Part shown: one piece after another, positions 8,893-17,939 of the stretch | Layout of the letters: the number at the start of each line of letters is the position of its first letter | Numbering within the stretch: the stretch's first letter is position 1 | Assembly: GCF_014636935.1 (NCBI RefSeq) | Contig: NZ_BMES01000002.1 | Span: forward strand, 2,043,148 to 2,107,147 | DNA from: Alsobacter metallidurans | GTDB lineage: Bacteria > Pseudomonadota > Alphaproteobacteria > Rhizobiales > Beijerinckiaceae | Direction: 5' to 3' | Length of the DNA: 64,000 nt | Notes under the pieces: model-generated | Told to the model about the DNA's origin: nothing | The model's input: only the letters and a program-made list of their open reading frames with translations | Database searches by the model: none | Program-made: the position numbers and the translations under genes

Positions 8893-9166
8893 GTTCAATG
8901 GATGGACCCATCACGCCGCCGTCGCGAACCGATCCACTATGCCAGACGCGACGCGGCGGGCAAGTCGGCAGAGGACAATTCGGCTAGGGTCAAGCCGGGC
9001 GCCGCTCGCGTCGGAGGCGTGGCGCGTCGCTTCCGCTTGCCCCGGAGCAGTAGGGCGCCTACCTCCTCCAAGGGCCGAGCAGGGGTGGCGGAAATTCTTC
9101 GGAATGGCTTCCCCCTACGAGCGGTCCTGTGTCAGACTGATGACGTTCCAACGTGGGAGGTATCGC

Positions 9167-9352
9167 ATGGCTTTGCAGTCCCATTTGGCGGAGCTCGAGC
9201 GCCGCCATCAGGCCATCGACAAGGAGATCGAGAAGGAATTAGGCGCCCCGAGTGGGGACGATCTCAGACTCGCCGAGTTGAAGCGGAAGAAATTGTTGCT
9301 GAAAGATCAGATCGAGCGGCTTCGAGTGGCCGCCAAGCCGACCCTGCATTGA
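9167..9352 (+). CDS. DUF465 (YdcH-family) small coiled-coil protein, second copy
   Basis: A 61-residue protein, MALQSHLAELERRHQAIDKE followed by LAELKRKKLLLKDQIERLR. It has the same two-helix layout and closing K-rich motif as the copy at 8674-8892. The RBS GGGAGG at 9155-9160, six bases from the ATG, decides the start. The in-frame open sequence further upstream is not supported. Function unknown. Confidence 0.82.
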   Translation: MALQSHLAELERRHQAIDKEIEKELGAPSGDDLRLAELKRKKLLLKDQIERLRVAAKPTLH

Positions 9353-9445
9353 GGGTTTGGCCGACGCCTTGATTGTGGCGTCCCCCGAGTGAGTTCGCCG
9401 CCGCATGCGCCGTCGCGCTGCGGCGGTTCGTTTTCAGCCTGCGGT

Positions 9446-11074
9446 TCAGATGTCCCGGGCCATCTCGCGCAAGCGGAACTTTTGCACCTTGCCGGTCGAG
9501 GTCTTCGGCAGCTCGGCGAACACGATGTGCCGGGGGCACTTGTAGCCCGCCAGGTGCTGCTTGCACCACGCCAGCAGGTCGTCGGCCGTCGCCTCGCGGC
9601 CCGGCTTCAGCTCCACGAATGCGCAGGGCGTCTCGCCCCATTTATCGTCCTGCTTGGCCACTACCGCCGCAGCCTGCACGGCCGGGTGCTTGAAAAGCGC
9701 ATCCTCGACCTCAATGGACGAAATGTTCTCGCCGCCCGAGATGATGATGTCCTTGGACCGGTCCTTGAGCTGGATGTAGCCGTCCGGGTGCTTCACCCCG
9801 AGATCGCCCGAGTGGAACCAACCGCCCGCGAAGGCCTCCTCGGACGCCTTCCGGTTCTTGAGGTAGCCTTTCATCACCACGTTGCCGCGGAACATGACCT
9901 CGCCGATCACCTCGCCATTGGCCGGCGCGCTCTCCATCGTGACGGGATCCTTCACGTCCAACGCCTCCAGCGCGAGATAGCGCACACCCTGCCGGGCCTT
10001 GCGGGCCGCCTGCGCGGCAGGGTCGAGGTCATTCCAGTCGGCGTGCCAATCGTTCACGACGGCAGGGCCGTAGGTTTCGGTCAGGCCATAAAGGTGCGTG
10101 ACGTTGAACCCCGCCGCCTTCATGGCGGCCAACACCGCTTCCGGGGGAGGCGCAGCGGCCGTAAAGAACTCGACCACATGCGGAAGCGGCCGCTTTTCGG
10201 CGTCGGGCGCATTCAGGAGCGTCGACATTACGATGGGCGCGCCGCACAGATGCGTGACCTTGTGCTCCGCGATCGCCTCGTACATGGCGGCCGCCCGCAC
10301 ATAGCGCAGGCACACATGCGTGCCGACCGCGGCCGAGATCGACCACGGGAAGCACCAGCCGTTGCAGTGGAACATCGGCAACGTCCAGAGATAGACTGGG
10401 TGCCTGCCCATGTTGCAGGTGAGCACGTTGCCCTGCGCCAGCAGCGCCGCGCCGCGGTGGTGGTACACGACGCCCTTGGGATTGCCGGTGGTGCCGGAGG
10501 TGTAGTTCAGCGAAATGGCGTCCCACTCGTCGCCCGGGCTCGCGCGCTCGTAGCTGGAGTCGCCTTCGGCCAGAAACGCCTCGTAGTCGAGCGAGCCAAG
10601 TCGCTCGCCCGGGCCGGTGAACTCCGGATCGTCGTAGTCGATGATCAGCGGCTTCACGGTCGCCGTCGCGAGCGCCGGGCCGACGATCTTCGCGTATTCG
10701 CGGTCCACGATCAGCACCTTGGCCTCGCCGTGGTCCAGCGAGAACGCGATGATGGGCGGGTCGAGCCGGGTGTTCAGCGTGTTCAGCACCGCTCCGGTCA
10801 TCGGCACGCCGTAGTGGCACTCCAGCATGGCGGGCGTGTTGGCGAGCATCACCGCGACGGTGTCGCCGCGGCCGATCCCCCGCTTGGCGAGCGCAGAGGC
10901 GAGGCGCTGGGAGCGCTCATTGAATTCGCGGTAGGTCCGGCGCAGCGCGCCGTGGATGATCGCCGTGTGGTCCGGGAACACCAGCGCGGCGCGCTCAAGA
11001 AACGACAGCGGGGTCAACGGCTGGAAATTGGCTGGGTTCTTGTCGAGGTCGATGTCGTAGATGTCGGACGCCAT
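9446..11074 (-). CDS. AMP-forming acyl-CoA synthetase (DmdB/FadD-like)
   Basis: Acid-CoA ligase of the ANL superfamily: carboxylic acid + ATP + CoA gives acyl-CoA via an acyl-adenylate. It has 542 residues. Visible: LEKNPANF-like start (DKNPANFQPLTPLSFLERAA), P-loop YTSGTTGNPKGVVYHH, GLTETYGP, the hinge region and the C-terminal lysine motif LPKTSTGKVQKFRLRE. The N-terminus resembles medium-chain and methylmercaptopropionate (DmdB) ligases, but the substrate cannot be assigned by eye. ATG 11074 has GGGAG at good spacing; a GTG two codons earlier does not. Confidence 0.85.
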   Translation of the reverse strand: MASDIYDIDLDKNPANFQPLTPLSFLERAALVFPDHTAIIHGALRRTYREFNERSQRLASALAKRGIGRGDTVAVMLANTPAMLECHYGVPMTGAVLNTLNTRLDPPIIAFSLDHGEAKVLIVDREYAKIVGPALATATVKPLIIDYDDPEFTGPGERLGSLDYEAFLAEGDSSYERASPGDEWDAISLNYTSGTTGNPKGVVYHHRGAALLAQGNVLTCNMGRHPVYLWTLPMFHCNGWCFPWSISAAVGTHVCLRYVRAAAMYEAIAEHKVTHLCGAPIVMSTLLNAPDAEKRPLPHVVEFFTAAAPPPEAVLAAMKAAGFNVTHLYGLTETYGPAVVNDWHADWNDLDPAAQAARKARQGVRYLALEALDVKDPVTMESAPANGEVIGEVMFRGNVVMKGYLKNRKASEEAFAGGWFHSGDLGVKHPDGYIQLKDRSKDIIISGGENISSIEVEDALFKHPAVQAAAVVAKQDDKWGETPCAFVELKPGREATADDLLAWCKQHLAGYKCPRHIVFAELPKTSTGKVQKFRLREMARDI

Positions 11075-11161
11075 GGCCACGTCTCCCGCCGGCTTCGTGT
11101 TGCGGCGGAACCGTAGCGGCGCGGCCGGAGCCGGGCAATCGATCGATCGTCGGACGAGGCC

Positions 11162-11920
11162 TCAGAGCAGGTCGCGAAAGCCGTCCCAGATCAGCTTTAC
11201 CCCAACCACGAAGCTGAGCACGTAGATCAGCGTAAAGAACCGCTTGGCGTCGATCCGTTTCACCATCCAGACGCCCAGGAAAGTGGACGCGATGGCAAGC
11301 GGAAAAAGCAGCGCGGAGGCGCGCAGGTTCTCGGTCGAGAACTGCCCCAGCGCCACGTAGGGAACCACCTTCACCAGATTGGTGATGGCGAAGAACATCG
11401 TGCTCGTGCCGGCGTAAAGCAGCGGCGAGAGCCGCTGGGGCAGCACATAAACCTGGAAGGGTGGCCCGCCCGCGTGGGCGACGAAGCTCGTGTAGCCCGC
11501 CACCACGCCCCAGAATCCGCCAGCCAGAACCGATCGCCGCTCCCGCTCGGCCTCCTCCATGACGCTGCGCCGTCGCCAGTAGAGCGCCACGAACCCAACC
11601 GAGATCAGCCCCACCCCGACCCGCACCGCCGCTTCCGGCACCTGCGCGGCGAAGATCCAGCCGATCGCGATGCCGGCGATTGACCCCGGGACCATGATGT
11701 AGAGGAGCCTCGGATCGAAATCCCGGCGGTAGGCCCAGACGCTCACGGCGTCCTGCACGATCAGGATCGGCAGCATGATGGCAGCCGCCGTGACGGGCGA
11801 CACCACCAAAGCCAGCATCGGCATCGAGATCAGGCCGAGACCCGAGAAGCCGCCCTTCGACATGCCCATGAGCACGACGGCAGGAATCGCGATCGCGAAA
11901 AAGAGAGGTGTTTCGATCAT
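11162..11920 (-). CDS. TauE/SafE-family sulfite exporter-like permease
   Basis: A 252-residue polytopic membrane protein with about eight hydrophobic segments, in two related halves. The first half has VVLMGMSKGGFSGLGLISMP and the second has AHAGGPPFQVYVLPQ, both typical of the TauE/SafE family. Members export sulfite, sulfoacetate or related organosulfur anions, but many are uncharacterised. It lies between two acyl-CoA ligase genes and is divergent from prpE. The ATG at 11920 gives the usual family N-terminus. Confidence 0.85.
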   Translation of the reverse strand: MIETPLFFAIAIPAVVLMGMSKGGFSGLGLISMPMLALVVSPVTAAAIMLPILIVQDAVSVWAYRRDFDPRLLYIMVPGSIAGIAIGWIFAAQVPEAAVRVGVGLISVGFVALYWRRRSVMEEAERERRSVLAGGFWGVVAGYTSFVAHAGGPPFQVYVLPQRLSPLLYAGTSTMFFAITNLVKVVPYVALGQFSTENLRASALLFPLAIASTFLGVWMVKRIDAKRFFTLIYVLSFVVGVKLIWDGFRDLL

Positions 11921-12103
11921 CGGCGGGGGATCGGCTCGGCGGGAGCAAAGTGGTCGCAGGTTTGCGCCCCACCGACAAGCCGCGGCCGCGCAGACCCGAC
12001 CGGCGCGCTGCGGCCGTCTCCATCTTTGGGCTAAACTCGACTTCCGTCGTCTTGTTCGCCGGCCGCGCCTGCGTATCAGTGGGAAAAATCCTGGGAGGGA
12101 CGA

Positions 12104-13999
12104 ATGCAGAGCCGCTATCCCGAGACCTACGCGCAGTGGAAAGCCAACCCGCAGGCGTTCTGGGCCAAGGCCGCCAAGGCGGTCGACTGGATCAAGCCGG
12201 CCGACGCGATTTTCGATCCCGACCAGGGGGCCTATGGGCGATGGTTCGTGGGCGCGGAGTGCAACACCTGCTGGAACGCGGTGGACCGACACGCCGCTAT
12301 GCGCCCCAACCAGGCCGCGCTGATCTACGACAGCCCGGTCACAGGGACAAAGCGCACGCTCAGCTATGCGGAGCTGAAGACCGAGGTCGCCGCCCTGGCG
12401 GCCGTGATCCAGGATCTCGGCGTCCGCAAGGGCGACCGGGTCATCGTCTACATGCCGATGATTCCCGAGGCCGTGATCGCCATGCTGGCCTGCGCGCGCA
12501 TCGGCGCGATCCACTCCGTGGTGTTCGGCGGGTTTGCCGCCAAGGAGCTCGCCACCCGCCTCGACGACGCGACGCCCAAGCTCGTGCTCGCGGCTTCCTG
12601 CGGCATCGAGCCGAACCGCGTGGTGACCTACAAGCCGCTGCTGGACGAGGCCATCGCGCTGGCGTCCAACAAGCCCGAATCGGTCTTGCTGCTCCAGCGC
12701 CCGCAATGCGAAGCCGCCATGCAGCCCGGCCGCGACCACGACTGGACCGCCGCCGTGTCGGCCGCCAAGGCGGCGGGCCGGCTGGCCGACTGTGTCCCCG
12801 TGCTGGCGACCGATCCGCTCTACGTGCTCTACACGTCCGGCACCACTGGCAAGCCCAAGGGCGTGGTGCGCGACAACGGCGGCCACATGGTCGCGCTCGC
12901 GTGGTCGATGAACAACCTCTACGGCATGCAGCCGGGCGAGGTGTTCTGGGCCGCCTCCGACGTCGGCTGGGTGGTGGGCCATTCCTACATCGTCTACGCG
13001 CCGCTGCTGATCGGCTGCACCACCGTGATCTACGAGGGCAAGCCCGTTGGCACCCCGGACCCGGGCGCGTTCTGGCGCATGATCGCCGAGCACGACATCA
13101 AGGTGCTGTTCACGGCGCCGACGGCGTTCCGGGCGATCCGCAAGGAGGACCCCAAGGCCGAGCATCTCGCCCGCTACGATCTCGGCGGCTTCCGGGCCCT
13201 GTTCCTGGCCGGCGAGCGCGCGGATCCTGACACGGTGCAATGGGCCGAGGAGATTCTGAAGGTCCCGGTGATTGACCATTGGTGGCAGACGGAGACGGGC
13301 TGGGCCATCGTCGGGAACCCGCTCGGCCTCGGCGCGCTGCCGGTGAAGCATGGCTCGCCCACGGTCCCGATGCCCGGCTACGATGTCCAGATCCTGGACG
13401 AGGGCGGCCGCCAGGTCGGGCCGAACACGATGGGCTCGATCGTCGTGAAGCTGCCGCTGCCGCCCGGCTGCCTGCCGACGCTCTGGCACGCGGACGACCG
13501 CTTCAAGGAGGGTTATCTCTCGGCCTATCCGGGCTACTACAACACCTCGGACGCCGGCTTCGTCGACCAGGACGGTTACCTGTTCATCATGGGCCGCACG
13601 GACGACATCATCAACGTGGCGGGCCATCGCCTGTCCACAGGCGGCATGGAGGAGGTCCTGGCCTCGCATCCCGACGTCGCCGAGTGCGCGGTGATTGGCG
13701 TCAAGGACGCCCTCAAAGGCGAGCAGCCCTGCGGCTTCGTGGTGCTGAAGGCGGGCGCGAACCGCTCGCCGCTTGATGTCGAGAAGGAGATCGTCAAGCT
13801 GGTGCGCGACAAGATCGGCCCCGTGGCGGCGTTCAAGATCGCCATCACGGTGAACCGGCTGCCCAAGACCCGCTCGGGCAAGATCCTGCGCGGCACCATG
13901 AAAAAGATCGCCGACGGCGACAGCTGGTCGATGCCGGCCACCATCGACGATCCCGCCGTGCTGGACGAGATCGCGGCCGCCCTGCAAGGCAAGGTGTGA
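12104..13999 (+). CDS. prpE: Propionyl-CoA synthetase (PrpE-like acyl-CoA ligase)
   Basis: AMP-forming acetyl/propionyl-CoA ligase, 631 residues, the PrpE length. The N-terminal ACS domain begins with RYPETYAQWKANPQAFWAKAA. The P-loop is YTSGTTGKPKGVVRDNGGH, the core has ASDVGWVVGHSYIVYAPL and DHWWQTETGWAI, and the catalytic lysine motif is RLPKTRSGKILRGTMKK. The RDNGGH variant after the P-loop separates PrpE-type from acetyl-CoA synthetases. An RBS (GGGAGG) precedes the ATG. No 2-methylcitrate-cycle gene is near, so the fate of propionyl-CoA cannot be read from this window. Confidence 0.9.
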   Translation: MQSRYPETYAQWKANPQAFWAKAAKAVDWIKPADAIFDPDQGAYGRWFVGAECNTCWNAVDRHAAMRPNQAALIYDSPVTGTKRTLSYAELKTEVAALAAVIQDLGVRKGDRVIVYMPMIPEAVIAMLACARIGAIHSVVFGGFAAKELATRLDDATPKLVLAASCGIEPNRVVTYKPLLDEAIALASNKPESVLLLQRPQCEAAMQPGRDHDWTAAVSAAKAAGRLADCVPVLATDPLYVLYTSGTTGKPKGVVRDNGGHMVALAWSMNNLYGMQPGEVFWAASDVGWVVGHSYIVYAPLLIGCTTVIYEGKPVGTPDPGAFWRMIAEHDIKVLFTAPTAFRAIRKEDPKAEHLARYDLGGFRALFLAGERADPDTVQWAEEILKVPVIDHWWQTETGWAIVGNPLGLGALPVKHGSPTVPMPGYDVQILDEGGRQVGPNTMGSIVVKLPLPPGCLPTLWHADDRFKEGYLSAYPGYYNTSDAGFVDQDGYLFIMGRTDDIINVAGHRLSTGGMEEVLASHPDVAECAVIGVKDALKGEQPCGFVVLKAGANRSPLDVEKEIVKLVRDKIGPVAAFKIAITVNRLPKTRSGKILRGTMKKIADGDSWSMPATIDDPAVLDEIAAALQGKV

Positions 14000-14032
14000 C
14001 GGAACCGGGGCCGCGGCTTGCGCTGCCGCGGC

Positions 14033-15478
14033 TCAGCCCTTCTTGTTGGCGTCCCTGAACGCCTTGCCCCACCCGGCCTTCACCACCTGCCGGCCGCGCC
14101 CTAGCGCGAGCGCGTCAGCAGGCACGTCGTCGGTGATTACCGAGCCAGAGCCCACGAAAGCGCCGTCCCCGATCGACACGGGGGCGACCAGCGCCGAATT
14201 CGAGCCGATGAATGCGCCCGCCCCGATCACCGTCCGGGCCTTGTTGAAGCCGTCGTAGTTGCACGTGATCGTACCGGCCCCGATATTGGCCTTCGCCCCC
14301 ACGGTGGCGTCGCCCACGTAGCTGAGGTGGTTGATCTTGGCCCCGGCCGCAACCTGCGCGTTTTTCACCTCGCAGAAATTCCCGACCTTGCTGTTTTCCC
14401 CGAGATCCGCGCCCGGCCGCAATCGCGCGAATGGCCCCACCTCGGCGCGATCGCCGATCACGGCCTTCTCGAAATGGCAGTTGGCGTGGATGGCGACGCC
14501 GGTCCCGACCGTAACGCCCAGGCCGAAATACACGTTCGGCTCGATCAGGGTGTCCTGGCCAATCACGGTGTCATGGCTGAGAAACACGGTCTCGGGCGCG
14601 ATCATGGTGACGCCCGACCGCATGGCGGCGTCGCGGAGACGACCCTGCATGATCGCCTCGGCGGCCGCGAGTTGCACCCGATCGTTGACGCCGCGCACCT
14701 CGTCCTCCGGCGCGACGAGCGCCTGCGTGGCGTAGCTCCGCGCACGCGCCTGCTCAACAGCGTCCGGCAGGTAGAACTCGCCTTGGGCGTTGTCGGAGCC
14801 GATGCCTTCAAGCAGTTCCAGCGCGTGGCGCCCGTCCAGCGCCATGAGGCCAGCGTTGCACAAAGTCACGCGCCGCTCGTCCTCGCTCGCGTCCTTGTGC
14901 TCGCGAATGGCGACGAGCGATCCCTCTTCGATGATCATACGCCCGTAGCCCGTCGGGTCCTTGGCCTCGAACGCGAGCGCCGCCACGGAAGCGCCCTCGC
15001 CCACTGCGTTGCGCAGCCGGCGCACCGTCGCGGGCGTCACCAGCGGCGTGTCGGCGAACAGCACCACCACGTCGTCGAAGCCTTCCGCCAGTGCGTCTTG
15101 CGCCGCCAGCACCGCATGCGCGGTGCCGCGCCTCTCTTTTTGCTCGAACACGCGAGCGCCTGGCGCCAACTTCAGCGCCTCCGCGGCCACGTCCTCGCGG
15201 CCTGGCCCGACCACCACCGCGATCGCGTCGATGTCGGCCGCCTGGACGGCCTTCAACACATGGCCAAGCAGGCTGAGCCCCGCGATCCGGTGCAGCACCT
15301 TCGGCAGGGCGGAGCGCATGCGCGTTCCCTCGCCGGCCGCCAGAATGATGGCCAACCCACGCCGCGCGACGATCGGAGCGAGCAACTCTTCGCGCAGGTC
15401 GCCTCCGGTTTCGAGATCGACGCCCTTTGGTGAAGCCACGGCGGCGGGCGGTGCGGGGGGGGCGACAATGTCGGTCAT
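14033..15478 (-). CDS. glmU: Bifunctional GlcN-1-P acetyltransferase / GlcNAc-1-P uridyltransferase GlmU
   Basis: Makes UDP-GlcNAc for peptidoglycan and lipopolysaccharide. It has 481 residues. The uridyltransferase motif LAAGEGTRMRSALPK lies at about residues 46-60. The C-terminal left-handed beta-helix carries NHLSYVGDATVG, NIGAGTITCNYDGFNKARTV and GRQVVKAGWGKAFR. A roughly 40-residue extension, rich in Pro/Ala then acidic, precedes the usual start of the family; an internal start is possible, but the frame has good codon use throughout. It is convergent with prpE and divergent from the SPOR gene. Confidence 0.94.
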   Translation of the reverse strand: MTDIVAPPAPPAAVASPKGVDLETGGDLREELLAPIVARRGLAIILAAGEGTRMRSALPKVLHRIAGLSLLGHVLKAVQAADIDAIAVVVGPGREDVAAEALKLAPGARVFEQKERRGTAHAVLAAQDALAEGFDDVVVLFADTPLVTPATVRRLRNAVGEGASVAALAFEAKDPTGYGRMIIEEGSLVAIREHKDASEDERRVTLCNAGLMALDGRHALELLEGIGSDNAQGEFYLPDAVEQARARSYATQALVAPEDEVRGVNDRVQLAAAEAIMQGRLRDAAMRSGVTMIAPETVFLSHDTVIGQDTLIEPNVYFGLGVTVGTGVAIHANCHFEKAVIGDRAEVGPFARLRPGADLGENSKVGNFCEVKNAQVAAGAKINHLSYVGDATVGAKANIGAGTITCNYDGFNKARTVIGAGAFIGSNSALVAPVSIGDGAFVGSGSVITDDVPADALALGRGRQVVKAGWGKAFRDANKKG

Positions 15479-15589
15479 GGGCGCTCGACTCGGCTGACAG
15501 GGTTTCGTTTACGATACCGACTTATGGTTTCCATGGATTAACCACGGCGCCGGCGCCTCACAAGCCCGCCGCCGCCGCCAGGCTGCCTG

Positions 15590-16174
15590 ATGACGTATTC
15601 TCGAATCGAGCCCAGCTTCGCGACCGCAACCGGCGACGTCTTCGCGGCTGCCCCGGCGCAAGCGCCCGCGACGACGGCCGGAGCCACGACGCTCGGAGCC
15701 GCCTGGGCTGGCGCATCGGTCGCGGCGCTCCTGCTGATGGCCCCCAGCCTCGTCACGCGCCTTTTTGATCGCGCGCCCACTCCGCAGCCGATGAGCAGCC
15801 TTGCCCCGACGGCTCCGCTCGCCCGCCATGTCGCGCCTGCTCTGCCGGACGTCGCCGCAACCGGCGCTTTGCCGGCCACGAGCGCAAGCACGGCGGAAGG
15901 CGTGGTCACCAAGCCGCTGGGCTTCACGCTCCTGCTCGGCGAAGCCTCCAGCGCCGAAACGCTCTGGGGTTGGTGGCGCATCTTGCAGCAGCGCCACAAG
16001 AGCAGCGTTGGCGGCCTGGTCGCCAGCGTGATCCAGGCGGAAGGGACGCCGGTTCGCCACCGCCTCACCGCCGGGCCGTTCGAGAACGCCGCCGCGGCGG
16101 CCGAACTCTGCGGAAAGTGGCGGGCCGACGGCACCAGTTGCCAGGTCGCCCGCCCGGACGGCTCCAAGTTGTGA
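15590..16174 (+). CDS. SPOR-domain membrane protein
   Basis: A 194-residue protein with a short cytosolic N-terminus, one transmembrane segment (about residues 37-55) and a Pro/Ala-rich linker. The C-terminal region, about residues 105-190, resembles a SPOR domain (VRHRLTAGPFENAAAAAELC...CQVARPDG, with a Cys pair). SPOR domains bind denuded glycans at division septa. The layout (single helix, linker, SPOR) is that of periplasm-facing division or cell-wall proteins, but the SPOR match is by eye and divergent. Confidence 0.6.
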   Translation: MTYSRIEPSFATATGDVFAAAPAQAPATTAGATTLGAAWAGASVAALLLMAPSLVTRLFDRAPTPQPMSSLAPTAPLARHVAPALPDVAATGALPATSASTAEGVVTKPLGFTLLLGEASSAETLWGWWRILQQRHKSSVGGLVASVIQAEGTPVRHRLTAGPFENAAAAAELCGKWRADGTSCQVARPDGSKL

Positions 16175-16257
16175 AAGCTGTAGGTCGGGGGCGTACACAC
16201 CGCCCGAACCCGGTCGATCGGCCATTTTGCGGCCTCGGAAACGTCTCGCGATGCCCT

Positions 16258-16263
16258 TATAAT
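16258..16263 (+). promoter_or_regulatory. Candidate -10 element for opgGH
   Basis: A perfect TATAAT lies in the 175-bp gap upstream of opgG, about 87 bases before the first start codon. The sequence 16-17 bases upstream (TCGGAA/CGGAAA) is a poor -35, so assignment is tentative. Confidence 0.35.
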
Positions 16264-16349
16264 GTGCTAGAAGCCCGCCCGGTTGGGTAGCGCCACGAGC
16301 TTCGCGCGTGGTTTCATGCGCCGCGGGTCCGAAACAGGTCTCCCACTGA

Positions 16350-17939
16350 ATGTCGAGAGTACCCCCACACAACGGTAGTGATGCGGCTTTGTCGCGGATG
16401 AACCGTCGCTCGCTGCTGGCTTTCGGGCTCGGCGCGGGCGCGCTGGCGGCCGCGTCGCCGGCGCTGGGGCAGAATTTCGTCGCGCAGGCGCTGCAGAGCG
16501 CGCTTGGCGAGGGACAACGCTTCACAGCCACGACGCTCGCCGATCTCGCGCGGCTGTTGTCGAAGCGAGCCTATCAGGCGCCCTCGAGCGAACTGCCAGA
16601 ACCGTTCAATGCGCTGAACTACGAGCAATATATCGGCATCCGCGCCCAGCCCGGCGCCGTGTTGTGGAACAACGAGGGACGCGGCTTCACGGTCGAGCCG
16701 CTCCACCGCGGCTTTGCGTTCGGAAGCGCAGTTTCGCTCTACGTCGTCGAAGACGGCATCGTCCGGCGCGTGATCTATGATCGCAGCCGCTTCGACTACG
16801 GATCGCTGAAGGTCCCGGCGACGCTGCCCGACCTCGGCTTCTCCGGCTTCAAGGTATTCGGCGATCCGCAGAACGGGCGCCAGCGCGAAGTCGCGATCTT
16901 CCAGGGCGCGACCTTCTTCCGCTCGTCCGCACGCGGCCAGAACCTCGGCGTCATGGCGCGCGGCCTGACCCTGAAAGCCGGCGATCCCAAGGGCGAGGAA
17001 TTCCCCCTCTTCCGCGCCTACTGGATCGAGCAACCAGCGGCGCGGACCGACAATCTCGTGATCCACGCCTTGCTGGATTCCGAAAGCGTCACGGGAGCCT
17101 ACCGCTTTACGCTGCGCACCGGCGACGTTTCGATCATCGACACGGAGATCACGCTGTTTCCGCGTGCGCCAGTGGAGAACTGGGGCGTGGCCGGCATGAC
17201 GTCGACCTTCCTGTTCGGCCCGAACGACCGTCGCAACGTCGATGACCTGCGCCCCGCCGTGTACGAGAGCGGCGGCTTGCAGATCCACAACGGCAACGAC
17301 GAATGGATCTGGCGACCTCTGTCCAATCCCGAAACCCTGCAGATCTCGGCCTTCGTGGACCCCGCGCCAAAAGGGTTCGGGCTGATCCAGCGCGATCGCG
17401 ACAGCGCCGCCTTCCAGGATGACGACCAGAATTTCGAGCGCCGTCCCAGCCTCTGGATCGAGCCGATTGGCGACTGGTCGCCCGGCCTCGTGCAACTCGT
17501 CGAAATCCCGACCGAGTCCGAGATCAACGACAACGTCCTGACCTATTGGAGGCCCAAGCAGCCTCTGCAACCGGGCGCCGATGTGTCGGTCGCCTACCGG
17601 CAGTTCTGGTGCTGGCAGCCGCCGGAGCGCGCACCGCTCGCGCAGGTCACGTCGACGCGCGTCGGGCGCGGGCGCACGGCCACGGCCCGGCGTTTTGCAG
17701 TCGACTTCACCGGCGACATGCTGCGGCCTGCCCAGACGGCGGCGGAGCTCAAGGCGATGCTGTCGTCGGCGACCGGCGTGGTGTCCAATCTGAGGTTGTG
17801 GCCCTATCCGGAACGCAAGCTTTACCGAGTGGGTTTCGAACTCGAACCCGGCAACGAGACGGCGTGTGAATTGCGGCTCGTGCTGGAAGCGGGCGGGAAG
17901 CCCTTGAGCGAGACATGGCTGTATCGTTGGACACCGTAG
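16350..17939 (+). CDS. opgG: Periplasmic glucan biosynthesis protein, MdoG/OpgG family
   Basis: Periplasmic protein needed for synthesis of osmoregulated periplasmic glucans. It has 529 residues from the first ATG. A twin-arginine type signal, MNRRSLLAFGLGAGALAAAS, ends at ALGQ (about residue 41). The mature part shows family sequences such as FNALNYEQYIGIRAQP, AYWIEQP, NDEWIWRPL and FQDDDQNFERRPSLW. A second ATG at 16398 would begin directly at the twin-arginine motif and is equally possible. An RR signal is more typical of the paralogue OpgD, so this gene may combine both roles. It overlaps opgH by 25 bp. Confidence 0.9.
   Translation: MSRVPPHNGSDAALSRMNRRSLLAFGLGAGALAAASPALGQNFVAQALQSALGEGQRFTATTLADLARLLSKRAYQAPSSELPEPFNALNYEQYIGIRAQPGAVLWNNEGRGFTVEPLHRGFAFGSAVSLYVVEDGIVRRVIYDRSRFDYGSLKVPATLPDLGFSGFKVFGDPQNGRQREVAIFQGATFFRSSARGQNLGVMARGLTLKAGDPKGEEFPLFRAYWIEQPAARTDNLVIHALLDSESVTGAYRFTLRTGDVSIIDTEITLFPRAPVENWGVAGMTSTFLFGPNDRRNVDDLRPAVYESGGLQIHNGNDEWIWRPLSNPETLQISAFVDPAPKGFGLIQRDRDSAAFQDDDQNFERRPSLWIEPIGDWSPGLVQLVEIPTESEINDNVLTYWRPKQPLQPGADVSVAYRQFWCWQPPERAPLAQVTSTRVGRGRTATARRFAVDFTGDMLRPAQTAAELKAMLSSATGVVSNLRLWPYPERKLYRVGFELEPGNETACELRLVLEAGGKPLSETWLYRWTP

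Noticed and set aside
11921-13987. Very long open frame antisense to prpE, in frame with the TauE gene
   Set aside because: A high-GC shadow: no coherent protein family, Arg/His/Gly-rich composition, and the sense strand encodes a complete, motif-rich PrpE.
14010-14032. Hairpin GCCGCGGC / GCCGCGGC between prpE and glmU as a terminator
   Set aside because: Eight-base self-complementary GC arms are expected often at this composition, and no T run follows on either strand.
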